From positions 5,014,501 to 5,078,500 of the forward strand of contig NC_014501.1 of assembly GCF_000147335.1 (NCBI RefSeq): DNA of 64,000 bases, read 5' to 3'. How positions within the stretch are numbered: position 1 is the stretch's first letter; the number at the start of each line of letters is the position of its first letter. Below, one piece after another: positions 25,273 to 34,509 of the stretch. A program made the position numbers and the translations under genes. The notes beneath the pieces are model-generated. The model saw only the letters and a program-made list of their open reading frames with translations, did no database searches and was not told where the DNA came from. The stretch comes from Gloeothece verrucosa PCC 7822. Its GTDB lineage: Bacteria; Cyanobacteriota; Cyanobacteriia; Cyanobacteriales; Microcystaceae.

Positions 25273-26742
25273 TTATCCTATCTGTTTTTTAGAGATCCAG
25301 TTGCCATGAAATCCATTAGGAACCCGAACGGGTAAATGCACGGTAGCGATGGGTTCTTTATCGAAGTTAGCGGGGTCTAAAATTAATAAATCACTGGTTT
25401 GCTTGTTTTCGTCATACACTAAAGTCAGTACATATCCATCTAATTCTGAAGTGCCGTTTTCTTTGGCGGCAAAAGCGGGTTCTCCTACATAACAACCGGC
25501 TTTCAATTGATGTACTTTGCTAGTTTTATTAATCACATCATATTGAACCAATTGGCTAAAATAATTCGGCTTTTTGTTTTCTAACATTTCTTGTTTATCG
25601 AGATAAACAGTATAGCCAAATTGATATTTTTTCCCTAATTGTCTTGAATCTAAAATCGGAAACTCAACATTTCTATCATCTAACGCAGAAGATTTAACGG
25701 TTTTTTGGGCTAAATTAATCACCAATCGCTGAAAGTTGCAAGAGTTAGCCATCATCGCTTCCACAGAACCGTCTAATTGCATAGAGGGATAATAAACAAA
25801 ATCCACAGAAATATTTCCCTCTTCTTCAAAAGCATTCATAAAGTGCCAAACCCAAAATGCCTCAGTTTCAATCACTATTGGCGATTGTTTCCAATTTTTA
25901 CGGTTAATTAAGATAATTTTTGTCCCTCGTTCAGGTTGCCATTTCAAGGGGTTATAAGTGTTTTTTGCTTGTTGAAAATCAAATCCCAAAGGACAAACAA
26001 AGAAAATGACATGATTTTCGGTTATGGCCATATCATGCAACAAAACCGGTTGAGGAATTTCAATGGGGACAGTTCTAATTATTTTTCCTTGGGAATTAGC
26101 GACATAATAATGTAAGTAAGGAGCATTAAAGAAGGAATAACGATAAAAATGTAATTCTCCTGTCTGAGAATCAATTTTAGGATGAGCGGTCATCGATTGT
26201 TCTAATTTCCCCCCAAAATCCCAGACTCCAACCGTTTCTAATTCAGGGGTAATTTGATAGGGTAATCCAATTTCATATAAGGCTAAAAGTTGACCTTGAT
26301 AAGCAATAACATTGGTATTAGCCGCATTATGAAATTTTAATTCATTAATTTCTTTTCCTTCAAACATTTTATAAGCTAACTCTCGCGTTTGTACCCAACG
26401 ATTTCGATAGCTCACTTTTCCATTTTCAAAATAAAATGCGTGCAGCATTCCGTCCCCTTCTAAGGGAAAATTATAGGTAGTGGGTTTATACATCGGGTTA
26501 GGGCCATTACGGACATACATCCCCTCTAAATCGGGCGGAATTTGACCGGTAATTTTTACTTTATCTACATCGACTTCCTCAAAAACTGGTGCGTTAATTC
26601 CTTGCAGAAAAATATTATTACTTTTCCAAGCAGGGTATTTTTTTGAGGATTTATAAACTGATTGAGCATTGGTTCTCCAGGGATGAGTTTCCACCGCCAC
26701 CAACGCGGCCAGCGTACTAAGCAAAAATTCTCGTCTTTTCAT
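25273..26742 (-). CDS. Carotenoid cleavage oxygenase (RPE65 family) with an export signal
   Basis: This Fe(II) enzyme cleaves double bonds of carotenoids or apocarotenoids. The four iron-binding histidines are seen: H187 (TAHPK), H236 (LLHDM), H300 (VWHFM) and H479 (GFHGN). The N-terminus (MKRREFLLSTLAALVAVETH) has a twin-arginine-like RRE-F motif with a short hydrophobic stretch, so it is probably exported folded. The length (489 residues) is normal. The DUF1400 gene lies 31 bp upstream in the same direction, so they may be one transcript. Cleavage position is not predictable. Confidence 0.9.
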   Translation of the reverse strand: MKRREFLLSTLAALVAVETHPWRTNAQSVYKSSKKYPAWKSNNIFLQGINAPVFEEVDVDKVKITGQIPPDLEGMYVRNGPNPMYKPTTYNFPLEGDGMLHAFYFENGKVSYRNRWVQTRELAYKMFEGKEINELKFHNAANTNVIAYQGQLLALYEIGLPYQITPELETVGVWDFGGKLEQSMTAHPKIDSQTGELHFYRYSFFNAPYLHYYVANSQGKIIRTVPIEIPQPVLLHDMAITENHVIFFVCPLGFDFQQAKNTYNPLKWQPERGTKIILINRKNWKQSPIVIETEAFWVWHFMNAFEEEGNISVDFVYYPSMQLDGSVEAMMANSCNFQRLVINLAQKTVKSSALDDRNVEFPILDSRQLGKKYQFGYTVYLDKQEMLENKKPNYFSQLVQYDVINKTSKVHQLKAGCYVGEPAFAAKENGTSELDGYVLTLVYDENKQTSDLLILDPANFDKEPIATVHLPVRVPNGFHGNWISKKQIG

Positions 26743-26772
26743 GGCTTTTATCTCTTATTGATTAAACTTTCA

Positions 26773-27318
26773 TTAATTGGGTGAACTTAATCCCCCATTT
26801 TTCATTAATTTTGCCATTGATTTTAAATCAATCCACACTGCGTCTGTGGGAAAATATCGCATGATATCAATCGCTGTCCAGCCATCTTGAGTTTGATTGA
26901 AAGCGGCTAAAATTAAAGCGCTCCGAATGGCATAAAATCCGTTATACCCATAATGGGTACTAAAAATGTCTCCCATACTTTTTAACATATCTTCCATGAT
27001 GGGAGTTCGCAATAAACGGGAAAACTGAACCCCGTCAATTTTATGAGTTTGTTGCAAAGTTTGACGAAGATTCAGCAAGCTTGCTTTATCCATGTGACTA
27101 GCATAAAAAGCAAATTCTTTGGTGATTTTTCCTTCTTTGGCATAGATTTCTAATGATTCTACAGACAGAGAAAATTTAAAAGGTCCATAAATTAAATAGA
27201 GACGTTCTGCACTGAGAGCCGGCTTGGGGGTTAGAATCACTAAAACTATGCCTAAACTCGTTATTAGAGATGGCAAAACATCAGTTAATAACTTTTGCTT
27301 AATCTTATTAAAAACCAT
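26773..27318 (-). CDS. Stand-alone DUF1400 protein
   Basis: DUF1400 usually forms the N-terminal part of cyanobacterial alpha/beta hydrolases. Here only this part is present (181 residues): a signal-like segment (LITSLGIVLVILTPKPALSA) then LYLIYGPFKFSLSVESLE, RLLRTPIMEDMLKSMGDI and YAIRSALILAAF. It has no catalytic triad, so it is not a hydrolase by itself. It is upstream of the carotenoid oxygenase and divergent from an alpha/beta hydrolase gene. Confidence 0.8.
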   Translation of the reverse strand: MVFNKIKQKLLTDVLPSLITSLGIVLVILTPKPALSAERLYLIYGPFKFSLSVESLEIYAKEGKITKEFAFYASHMDKASLLNLRQTLQQTHKIDGVQFSRLLRTPIMEDMLKSMGDIFSTHYGYNGFYAIRSALILAAFNQTQDGWTAIDIMRYFPTDAVWIDLKSMAKLMKNGGLSSPN

Positions 27319-27539
27319 TACATTTTTTTGACAATCATTAATTATCCTATAGATAAATTCTAAATAGTAAACTCAGATAGAATTGTTAAATTTTTCTTGA
27401 AAATTGTTAATCTTAGGGAATAATATTTGTATATTTGAAAACAAATGCCCGTTAAATAATTTAGGTTTTTTTAAGATATTAAGCTTGAGCTAGAAAGAAA
27501 TGATTAAAATAACAGTGGATTAAATTTGAGCCTAAAAAA

Positions 27540-28454
27540 ATGATTGAACCCATCGGCGTAGAAACCCAATCTGTCCTCACCTCTCTCGGGACAATGGTGT
27601 ACTATACTCCCACTAAATCCCCCTGGTACTCCGAAACAGAGCAAAATGCCGAAGAATTACCCACCTTAATTTTTTTACATGGTTTTGGGGGGGGTTCTTC
27701 AGCTTATGAATGGTCCCAAGTCTATCCGGCGTTTGCCAGCGATTATCGGGTATTAGCAGCAGATTTGATCGGATGGGGACGTTCTCAGCATCCACAACGT
27801 AATTACACACCCGAAGATTACATCAGCACCATCATTGAGTTTATTGACAATACCGTTAATTCCCCCTCCGAGTCGGTGGCGGTGGTAGCTTCTTCTCTGA
27901 CGGCGGCGTTAACGATCCGGGCGGCGATTGAACGTCCTGAGTTATTTAAATGTCTCATTTTGACCACTCCTGCCGGTTTATCAGATTTTGGCGAAGATTA
28001 CACCCGCAGCATTTTTGCTCAGATCGTCAAAACGCCGATTCTAGATAAATTTATCTATAGTGCAGGAGTCGCTACTTCTGGCGGGATTCTCAATTTCTTA
28101 CAAACTCGTCAATTTGCACGGCCTGAGCGCATTTATCCGGAAATAGTAGAAGCCTATTTAAAATCGGCCCAACAACCTAACGCAGAATATGCCGCGCTGT
28201 CGTTTGTGCGCGGAGACTTATGTTTTGATTTATCTCGATATATAACTCAGTTAAAAACCCCCACAGCGATGATTTGGGGACAAAAATCCCAGTTTACCGG
28301 GCCTGAAATTGGCAAACGTTTAGCGGCACTCAATCCAGAAGCGGTTAAAATTTTTCAAGAATTAGAGGATGTGGGTTTAACCCCACAGTTGGAATTACCT
28401 GGGGTCACTATAGGATTAATTAGAAAGTTTCTAAAATTGTTAATGAGTCATTAG
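27540..28454 (+). CDS. Alpha/beta hydrolase fold protein, catalytic His not visible
   Basis: The fold is clear: LIFLHGFGGGSSAYEW (oxyanion HG), YRVLAADLIGWGRSQHP, and the nucleophile region VAVVASSLTAALTIRAA. There S replaces the usual GxSxG context (ASSLT). The C-terminal segment (DVGLTPQLELPGVTIGL), where the catalytic histidine normally lies, shows none, so activity may differ from normal esterases. Cyanobacterial homologues appear to share this, so it is not necessarily decay. ATG 27540 follows an A-rich leader. Confidence 0.85.
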   Translation: MIEPIGVETQSVLTSLGTMVYYTPTKSPWYSETEQNAEELPTLIFLHGFGGGSSAYEWSQVYPAFASDYRVLAADLIGWGRSQHPQRNYTPEDYISTIIEFIDNTVNSPSESVAVVASSLTAALTIRAAIERPELFKCLILTTPAGLSDFGEDYTRSIFAQIVKTPILDKFIYSAGVATSGGILNFLQTRQFARPERIYPEIVEAYLKSAQQPNAEYAALSFVRGDLCFDLSRYITQLKTPTAMIWGQKSQFTGPEIGKRLAALNPEAVKIFQELEDVGLTPQLELPGVTIGLIRKFLKLLMSH

Positions 28455-28524
28455 TGATTTCAGAGCATCTTTCCCCTGTTCTCTTCTCTCTAGTGTTTAA
28501 TTGAAAAAAATATAGAGTGCTATT

Positions 28525-30582
28525 ATGCCTAACCGTCTTGCTCAAGTCAAAAGTCTTTATCTCCGTAAACACGCCAATAATCCGATTGATTGGTGGTCTT
28601 GGTGCGATGAAGCACTGAACACAGCTAAAGCCGAAAATCGCCCTATTTTTCTCTCAATCGGCTATTCTAGCTGTCACTGGTGTACCGTTATGGAAGGAGA
28701 AGCTTTCTCTGATGCGGCAATTGCAGAGTATATGAATACTCACTTTTTACCGATTAAAGTCGATCGAGAAGAAAGGCCGGACCTTGACAGTATTTATATG
28801 CAGGCACTTCAGATGATGATCGGACAAGGCGGCTGGCCGCTCAATATTTTTCTGACTCCTGATGATTTAGTGCCTTTCTATGGAGGAACTTATTTTCCTG
28901 TAGAACCTCGTTATAATCGTCCGGGTTTTTTGCAAGTGTTACAGTCGGTACGTCATTTCTATGACAACGAAAAAGACAAGCTAAAGTCTTTTAAAAAAGA
29001 AATATTAGAGGTGCTTCAGAGTGCTACGGTTTTACCCCTCGGTGATGCCAATCTCGTGTCTAATGATTTATTTTATCGAGGAATAGAGACTAATACCGCA
29101 GTTATTACCAATAGTGCCAATGATTTTGGTCGTCCCAGTTTTCCCATGATTCCTTATGCGAATTTAACGCTACAAGGTAGCCGCTTTGAGTTTCAATCTC
29201 AAAACGATGGCAAACAAGCCGCCATCCAACGAGGAGAAGATTTAGCTTTAGGGGGGATATATGACCATATCGGCGGTGGTTTTCATCGCTATACGGTAGA
29301 TTCTACCTGGACAGTGCCCCATTTTGAAAAGATGCTCTATGATAATGGGCAAATCGTTGAGTATTTGGCTAATCTTTGGAGTAGTGAAGTGCAAAAACCT
29401 TCCTTAGCTCGGGCGATCGCGGGAACGGTACAATGGTTAAAACGAGAAATGACGGCACCTGAAGGCTATTTTTATGCGGCTCAAGATGCGGATAGTTTTA
29501 CGACTCCAGAGGATGTGGAACCTGAAGAAGGCGCTTTTTATGTTTGGTCCTATTCAGACATCCAACAACTGCTCAGTACAGATGAATTAGAGGCGTTGAA
29601 AACGGCTTTTACTGTTACCCCCGAGGGCAATTTTGAAGGAAAAAATGTTTTACAACGCGCCTCAGAGGGAAAATTTGCCGAAGACTTTGAAGCGGTTTTA
29701 GATAAATTATTTGCTGTGCGCTACGGTGCCTCATCTTCAACCCTTGACCGCTTTCCCCCAGCAAGAAATAATGCAGAAGCAAAAAGCGGTAATTGGCCAG
29801 GCCGCATCCCGCCTGTGACAGATACAAAAATGATTGTCGCCTGGAATAGTTTAATGATCTCGGGATTAGCGAGAGCTTATGGCGTATTTAGAGAGCCTTT
29901 ATACTGGGAATTAGCCGTAGGTGCCACTGAGTTTATTTTCACTCATCAATGGAAAAATGGTCGCCTTCATCGCTTAAATTATGAGGGAGAAACAGGCGTT
30001 TTAGCTCAGTCTGAAGATTATGCCTTTTTGATTAAAGCTTTACTGGATTTACAAACAGCCTCCCCGGCAGAAACCGAATGGTTAAACAAAGCTATTAGCG
30101 TGCAACAGGAATTTGATAATTTGTTTTGGTCAGTAGAAATGGGAGGGTATTACAATAATTCCACTGATAATAGCCAAGATTTAATCGTTAAAGAAAGAAG
30201 CTATATTGATAATGCTACCCCCTCAGCCAATGGAGTAGCCGTTACTAATTTAATTCGGTTAGCGCGATTAACGGAAAACTTAGAATATTTGAGTCAAGCT
30301 GAACAAACTTTACAGGCTTTTAGTAGTATACTCAAACAGTCTCCCCAAGCTTGTCCGAGTTTATTTACAGCTTTAGATTGGTATCGCTATAGTATTTCTG
30401 TTCGTTCTAAACCCGATATTTTAGAGCGGCTAATCTTTCAATATTTTCCTACTGCTGTGTATCGAGTAGACCATCAGCTTGCGGATCAGGTAGAGGGTTT
30501 AGTCTGTCAGGGTTTATCTTGTCTAGAACCTGCTCGTAGTTTAGAAAAATTACAACAGCAGATCAAGCAAGCTACCTCTTAA
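28525..30582 (+). CDS. Thioredoxin domain-containing protein, YyaL/spermatogenesis-associated protein 20 family
   Basis: The N-terminal DUF255 thioredoxin-like domain has the CXXC motif SCHWC (C50, C53) in IGYSSCHWCTVMEGEAF, with the typical start NRLAQVKSLYLRKHANNP. The remainder (about residues 190-685) is an (alpha/alpha)6-barrel related to N-acylglucosamine 2-epimerases (YDHIGGGFHRYTVD, then MLYDNGQIVEYLANLW). The biochemical function is not settled. The gene overlaps nothing and stands alone. The 3' end abuts an IS200/IS605-like relic. Confidence 0.9.
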   Translation: MPNRLAQVKSLYLRKHANNPIDWWSWCDEALNTAKAENRPIFLSIGYSSCHWCTVMEGEAFSDAAIAEYMNTHFLPIKVDREERPDLDSIYMQALQMMIGQGGWPLNIFLTPDDLVPFYGGTYFPVEPRYNRPGFLQVLQSVRHFYDNEKDKLKSFKKEILEVLQSATVLPLGDANLVSNDLFYRGIETNTAVITNSANDFGRPSFPMIPYANLTLQGSRFEFQSQNDGKQAAIQRGEDLALGGIYDHIGGGFHRYTVDSTWTVPHFEKMLYDNGQIVEYLANLWSSEVQKPSLARAIAGTVQWLKREMTAPEGYFYAAQDADSFTTPEDVEPEEGAFYVWSYSDIQQLLSTDELEALKTAFTVTPEGNFEGKNVLQRASEGKFAEDFEAVLDKLFAVRYGASSSTLDRFPPARNNAEAKSGNWPGRIPPVTDTKMIVAWNSLMISGLARAYGVFREPLYWELAVGATEFIFTHQWKNGRLHRLNYEGETGVLAQSEDYAFLIKALLDLQTASPAETEWLNKAISVQQEFDNLFWSVEMGGYYNNSTDNSQDLIVKERSYIDNATPSANGVAVTNLIRLARLTENLEYLSQAEQTLQAFSSILKQSPQACPSLFTALDWYRYSISVRSKPDILERLIFQYFPTAVYRVDHQLADQVEGLVCQGLSCLEPARSLEKLQQQIKQATS

Positions 30583-30589
30583 TTATAAG

Positions 30590-30914
30590 TAAAGACGGGA
30601 GTGCGAAAACTCCTCGTTTTTAAACAGGAGATGAAGCACGACTCGCTGATTTTAATCAGCGTCAATATTTGTTGGCTTTGGAGAGTTTTTGGGCTATAAT
30701 TAATCTAGTCAGTAGTCAGTATAAGACTTAAAAACCTATCGGGGGACTCTCGAAAAGTGTACGCCTAACACCTGAATCGACAGGGTTTTGAGGAAATATC
30801 ACTTCGCCTTTTAAGGCTAATGAGGTGAGCCTAGGAACTTGTGAAAACAAGATAATAACTATCCCGTAAGGGATACGTTATGAATCTGCCGAACTTCAGT
30901 CGGCAGAGTGTCAA
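30590..30914 (+). mobile_element. IS200/IS605-like relic with ωRNA-like right end, no transposase
   Basis: This 325-bp non-coding stretch carries a row of hairpins: GGAGT/ACTCC (30598-30613), CGCTGATT/AATCAGCG (30644-30661), TATCCC/GGGATA (30860-30875), and CTGCCGA/TCGGCAG (30886-30906). It closes with AGTG-TCAA. A GAATC-type hairpin followed by GAGTGTCAA is how many IS1341/tnpB elements of cyanobacteria end, and TCAA is the right cleavage site of IS608. No tnpA or tnpB frame is present. The left limit is uncertain. It resembles the TnpB guide RNA (ωRNA) region left after loss of the gene. Confidence 0.5.
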
Positions 30915-31429
30915 CGTCTGGATTCAAACTCAGCGCGACAACCATTTCTAACGATCACATAGCCATTGTGGTAACGCCAATTGTCTTGACAAGATTTGTT
31001 GGAAAGTTGTCGCACCAGTCTGACTCCTCCACTTGCTTGAATTCGACATCGTTGTGTTTCTCCATCCTTACTGGCGCAGGTAATACGATCACGGTCATCA
31101 TCACGATTACGGTCACGGTCACGATTATAATCCTGATCATCCCTATGATAATGGTGATAATGATCACCGTCGGCAGCAAATTTTGCCCGACAGCCATCTC
31201 TAACTTCTACATATCCTCTCCCGTAACTCCAACGATCCCGACAATGAGTGTCAGACAGTTCCTCGACTAAATCTACACCGCCTCGGGTATCCATCGGACA
31301 GCGTTGAGTTCGTCCTTTTCGGCTTTCGCAAACGAGAGTATTTTCGGCGGCTGCCCTAGATTCCCAGAGAAAATTACTCGATAGCAATAAACAACAGCAA
31401 CTGGTTAAGGCTAGAGTTTTCCTGAACAT
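30911..31429 (-). CDS. Secreted DUF3011 protein with two repeats
   Basis: A signal peptide (ALTSCCCLLLSSNFLW) precedes two DUF3011 repeats of about 50 residues, each with four cysteines (LVCESRKGRTQRCP ... THCRDRW ... VEVRDGCRAKF; ITCASKDGETQRC ... KSCQDNW ... VIVRNGCRAEF). The linker between them is rich in His, Asp and Arg (DGDHYHHYHRDD, then RDRDRNRDDDRD) and could bind metal. The stop codon TGA lies in the TCAA at the edge of the neighbouring IS605-like relic. Function unknown. Confidence 0.8.
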   Translation of the reverse strand: MFRKTLALTSCCCLLLSSNFLWESRAAAENTLVCESRKGRTQRCPMDTRGGVDLVEELSDTHCRDRWSYGRGYVEVRDGCRAKFAADGDHYHHYHRDDQDYNRDRDRNRDDDRDRITCASKDGETQRCRIQASGGVRLVRQLSNKSCQDNWRYHNGYVIVRNGCRAEFESRR

Positions 31430-31869
31430 TATTTAATCCTCGATCTATATTTCTACATCTAACATAGGCAGAGGTCAAAAGTGATGTCAGTCCCATCTTA
31501 AAGAGAATTAATAGGCATTAAGTGGAATAAAGTAGAATTGAGCAACTTAAAGGCGTGACAGCTTACCATTGCCTTCTGCCCCCTGCCTCCTCCTATAACT
31601 AGACTTTTGTCCACTTACTTTTGAGTTGCTAAAATTCTCTTTCTCTTTCAGGAAAATACGACTTTTGTTAGATGGGAAACTCATCAGGTAATGGTTAACA
31701 TAATTTCGTGTACAAAAATTTGATGGAAACATCAAATCCACTAATTAAGTTAAGATATCCAATCACTATTTATAACGTGATTTGTGTGGCTATTATTACT
31801 TATGAATAGCCCCCTAATGTTGTGGATTTTTAAAGCAAAAATTTCAAGGAAAAAACCTGGAGGATTACT
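31430..31869. other. Divergent intergenic region with a GNRA-type hairpin
   Basis: No gene is supported; a minus-strand frame at 31547-31741 overlaps low-complexity text (CCTTCTGCCCCCTGCCTCC). ATTTGATG (31718-31725), a GAAA loop and CATCAAAT (31730-31737) form a perfect 8-bp hairpin. It probably holds the promoters of the two divergent genes. Confidence 0.5.
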
Positions 31870-32232
31870 GTGAATAACTTGATTTCTCGTGCTATCTCTT
31901 GTTTAAAAGAAGCTAAAATCGAGCGTCTTTTTGCTGGAGTTTTAGCCGCTATTTTATTCTTGGTCACCAATCCTAATGTCGGAGCAAATTCTCAACCCAT
32001 CGGGGAAAGAATTGGCCAACAGCAACATCAGACCAGTAAAAATACTGAAAGACCTAAAACCACAGGAGAATTTCTTGATGAAGCTAGAGGCGATGTCCCT
32101 CTCGATGAGAGACTTTACAATATTACCCGAGATTCAGCAGAAGCTTTCCAACAATTTGGAGAAGGCATTGGTAACAGTGCCAAAGAAACCGTAAAGGAAC
32201 TGAAGAAAAATATCACCAATTCAGACACCTAA
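31870..32232 (+). CDS. Hypothetical cyanobacterial membrane or exported protein (120 aa)
   Basis: A strong ribosome site (GGAGG, 31859-31863) precedes GTG 31870. The N-terminus has one hydrophobic helix (LFAGVLAAILFLVTNPNVGA), followed by a polar region with TTGEFLDEARGDVPLDERL and SAEAFQQFGEGIGNSAKET. The latter resembles low-temperature-induced or stress proteins of cyanobacteria, but I do not recognise a named family with certainty. Confidence 0.65.
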   Translation: MNNLISRAISCLKEAKIERLFAGVLAAILFLVTNPNVGANSQPIGERIGQQQHQTSKNTERPKTTGEFLDEARGDVPLDERLYNITRDSAEAFQQFGEGIGNSAKETVKELKKNITNSDT

Positions 32233-32332
32233 AAAGCCATAGGCAAAAGACTATCGGGAAATCGTTGCTGTAATACCCTAATCATGCAATTAATATTCCT
32301 CACTTTTACCTATTATAATTAGAGGCATTAAG

Positions 32333-32362
32333 TTGAGTCCGAAATTAAACTTTTCGGCTCAA
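32333..32362 (+). terminator. Probable rho-independent terminator
   Basis: TTGAGTCCGAAA (32333-32344) pairs with TTTTCGGCTCAA (32351-32362), with one bulge, and TTTAGTTT follows. It lies about 100 bp after the 31870-32232 gene and in front of the convergent gene. Confidence 0.5.
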
Positions 32363-32431
32363 TTTAGTTTCGGTGTTTATGTCTCAATAGTTTGGTAATT
32401 CTCTGGATGTTTAAAATGGTATAGAAGCCGC

Positions 32432-32911
32432 TTACTTGAGGCGGCGGCGGAATAAGAAAACGGTTAAACCCATACCACCTGCAACCAGAGCGGTTTGTAG
32501 AGGATTAAAAGGAATAAAAGCGTAGTGAATATCTCGCTTGAGTCCCTGACTAATGTGGTTAACTTCAATTCCTTTGCTGTCTACAGGAATGCTTAAATAA
32601 TCTTCGTGTCCTTCTTCTTTAATAATTTGTATCTCCCACTCACCCGGAATAGACGTATCTGGAACAAATACAAATCGACCTTTGTCATCAGTAGTAGTTT
32701 CCAGCCAAGGTTTTGAGTGATTGTCAGGGGCATAAACGATCACCTTAGCTTGCTGTAAGGGTTCACCTGTACTATAAGTGGTTTTCATTTCGAGTTTTCG
32801 GGCAAAATCAGAAGACATGGCAAAATTCGTCTCAATGGCGTGAGCAAACGCCCGAGTCGGCAGCCCCAAAATCGTTAGAAACATCAATGGTAACAGTAGA
32901 GTCTTCTTCAT
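32432..32911 (-). CDS. Exported carboxypeptidase-regulatory-like (DUF4198/NikL-like) protein
   Basis: A Sec signal ending AFA precedes HAIETNF, so a histidine would be the mature N-terminus, as in CopC/NikL-type metal proteins. The middle is an Ig-like carboxypeptidase regulatory fold (STGEPLQQAKVIVYAPDN, TTDDKGRFVFVPDT, GEWEIQII). A C-terminal helix with an RRRLK tail anchors it. Metal binding is inference; no metal transporter gene is adjacent. Confidence 0.7.
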   Translation of the reverse strand: MKKTLLLPLMFLTILGLPTRAFAHAIETNFAMSSDFARKLEMKTTYSTGEPLQQAKVIVYAPDNHSKPWLETTTDDKGRFVFVPDTSIPGEWEIQIIKEEGHEDYLSIPVDSKGIEVNHISQGLKRDIHYAFIPFNPLQTALVAGGMGLTVFLFRRRLK

Positions 32912-33200
32912 GGTAGTTATTCTCCTGTTAGATCTGTGGTTATTGTATAGGTCGTTTCTCTTGGCGGGGGGTTCCCTGCCGCTTCCTGTAAAAAAATTTT
33001 TTTGAGAATGTCGATTTTTGTTTGAGTTTAGGGAATGTTATGAGAGTAGTCTCTGAGATTGAGCGGTCAAAAGGGCTATGTTCTTTATAGAGCGTAGCCT
33101 TTTCCTAACCCCAAAAAAAAGAGTTAAATACCTCAGACCATCGCTCTGTATTGGACTATTGCCACACCAATGCACTTATTATCATTACAGGTAATGTCTT

Positions 33201-33971
33201 ATGACGCAACTCGTAGCCATTCACTCCTACAGAGGAGGTACCGGCAAATCTAACTTGACTGCTAACTTAGCAACCATGACCGCTTTGTTAGGTAAGCGGG
33301 TTGGGATCGTAGACACGGATATTCAATCTCCTGGTATCCATGTTCTATTTAGGTTGGATGAAACAAAAATTAACAAAACCTTGAATCATTATCTTTGCAA
33401 TACATCGTGTCATGTTAAAGATATTGCTTATGATGTCAGTTATGTTCTTAATAACGCGGCGGTAGAAAATGCCGAAGATTTAGGAAAAATCTTTTTAATT
33501 CCTTCCAGCATGAAAAGCCAAGATATTGCCACGATTATTAGTGAAGGTTACGACGTGGAAATCTTGCAGCAAGGCTTCTCGGAACTGGGCGAATATTTTC
33601 AACTGGATTATCTATTTGTGGATACTCATCCGGGTTTAAATGAAGAAACCTTACTCTCCATTGGGCTATCGAATATTTTAATTATTATTTTGCGTCCCGA
33701 TCAACAAGATTATCTAGGAACGGCTGTGATTGTGGAAGTAGCTAAAGAACTAGAAGTTCCTAAAATTTTCTTAGTTGTCAATAAAGCTTTGCCGGAATTT
33801 GACTCTAGTATCCTTAAGGATAAGGTGTATGAGACTTATCAATTGCCGGTGGCCGGGATTCTTCCCCTATCAACAGAAATGTTACGTCTAGGTAGTCAAG
33901 GATTATTCTGCTTGTATAACCCAGACCATAAGTTAACTCAACAATTACGCCGAATTGCCAATCATCTCTAA
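33201..33971 (+). CDS. ParA/MinD-like ATPase
   Basis: The deviant Walker A motif is YRGGTGKSNLT (about residues 10-20), with K17 and the signature lysine replaced by R12. DTDIQSPGIHVLF gives the A' motif and YLFVDTHPG Walker B. It resembles MinD-like MRP/ParA proteins without a membrane-targeting helix. The next gene, 28 bp away, encodes a winged-helix-like protein and is probably co-transcribed, so the pair may act together. Role unknown. Confidence 0.85.
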   Translation: MTQLVAIHSYRGGTGKSNLTANLATMTALLGKRVGIVDTDIQSPGIHVLFRLDETKINKTLNHYLCNTSCHVKDIAYDVSYVLNNAAVENAEDLGKIFLIPSSMKSQDIATIISEGYDVEILQQGFSELGEYFQLDYLFVDTHPGLNEETLLSIGLSNILIIILRPDQQDYLGTAVIVEVAKELEVPKIFLVVNKALPEFDSSILKDKVYETYQLPVAGILPLSTEMLRLGSQGLFCLYNPDHKLTQQLRRIANHL

Positions 33972-33999
33972 ACTTTTAATTAAAAAACTTTAATCAAAT

Positions 34000-34314
34000 A
34001 TGTCTGACCTTACTCAATTTGATTTTCCCTACAGTGACGGATTAACGTTAACCAAGTTCAAGAATTTATCGTCTTATCAACGACAGTTAATAAATTGGAT
34101 TAGGCAAAAAGAAGAATGCAGTTTATTAGAGATAGCACTTCATCTGTGTCAGGATGAAGAAACGGCTTTTAAAACCCTTGTTCCTTTAGTTAAACAAGGA
34201 ATCCTAATTCAAATTATGATCGAAGAAGACTCATATTATCGAGTTTATTTAGCTCCAAAACGAGGGCGCAAAATTCCTGCTAAGTTGAAAAAAAATGACC
34301 CGAAAAAGCCATAA
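34000..34314 (+). CDS. Winged-helix-like protein, partner of the ParA/MinD-like ATPase
   Basis: I do not recognise a named family. The 104-residue product has QRQLINWIRQKEECSLLEIA, then EETAFKTLVPLVKQGILIQ, which fits a winged-helix fold like those of MarR- or PadR-type regulators, and a basic tail (PKRGRKIPAKLKK). It follows the ATPase gene after 28 bp in the same direction. Confidence 0.6.
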   Translation: MSDLTQFDFPYSDGLTLTKFKNLSSYQRQLINWIRQKEECSLLEIALHLCQDEETAFKTLVPLVKQGILIQIMIEEDSYYRVYLAPKRGRKIPAKLKKNDPKKP

Positions 34315-34454
34315 AAGGAGACAGGAGACTCCAAGTCAGGAGATAGGCCTTAGATGGCTTCTGGGATGAGTGCTATCCTCAAAGCGTAACGGGTTTTTCT
34401 TAGCTCCCAAGAGATGGTCTTCGCTTGGGGGCTAACTCTATTTTAGATTGATTA

Positions 34455-34482
34455 GCTAATTATAGTTAATCTGTAAGTAAAC
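34455..34482. repeat. Left copy of a 28-bp inverted repeat
   Basis: The sequence from GCTAATTATAG to TCTGTAAGTAAAC is an inverted copy of 37867-37894, matching at 27 of 28 positions. The pair bounds 3.4 kb with three genes (glycosyltransferase and two secreted proteins). Confidence 0.7.
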
Positions 34483-34509
34483 TACTTATTCCCAAATCAT
34501 TCCACCGAT

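Noticed and set aside
30908..31270. Open frame on the plus strand opposite DUF3011
   Set aside because: It is a shadow of the DUF3011 gene, which has a signal peptide and two repeated cysteine domains. The plus-strand product is low in complexity (Ile/Thr/Val runs).
31547..31741. Minus-strand frame of 64 codons
   Set aside because: It covers non-coding repeat text (CCTTCTGCCCCCTGCCTCC), has no ribosome site and no family resemblance.
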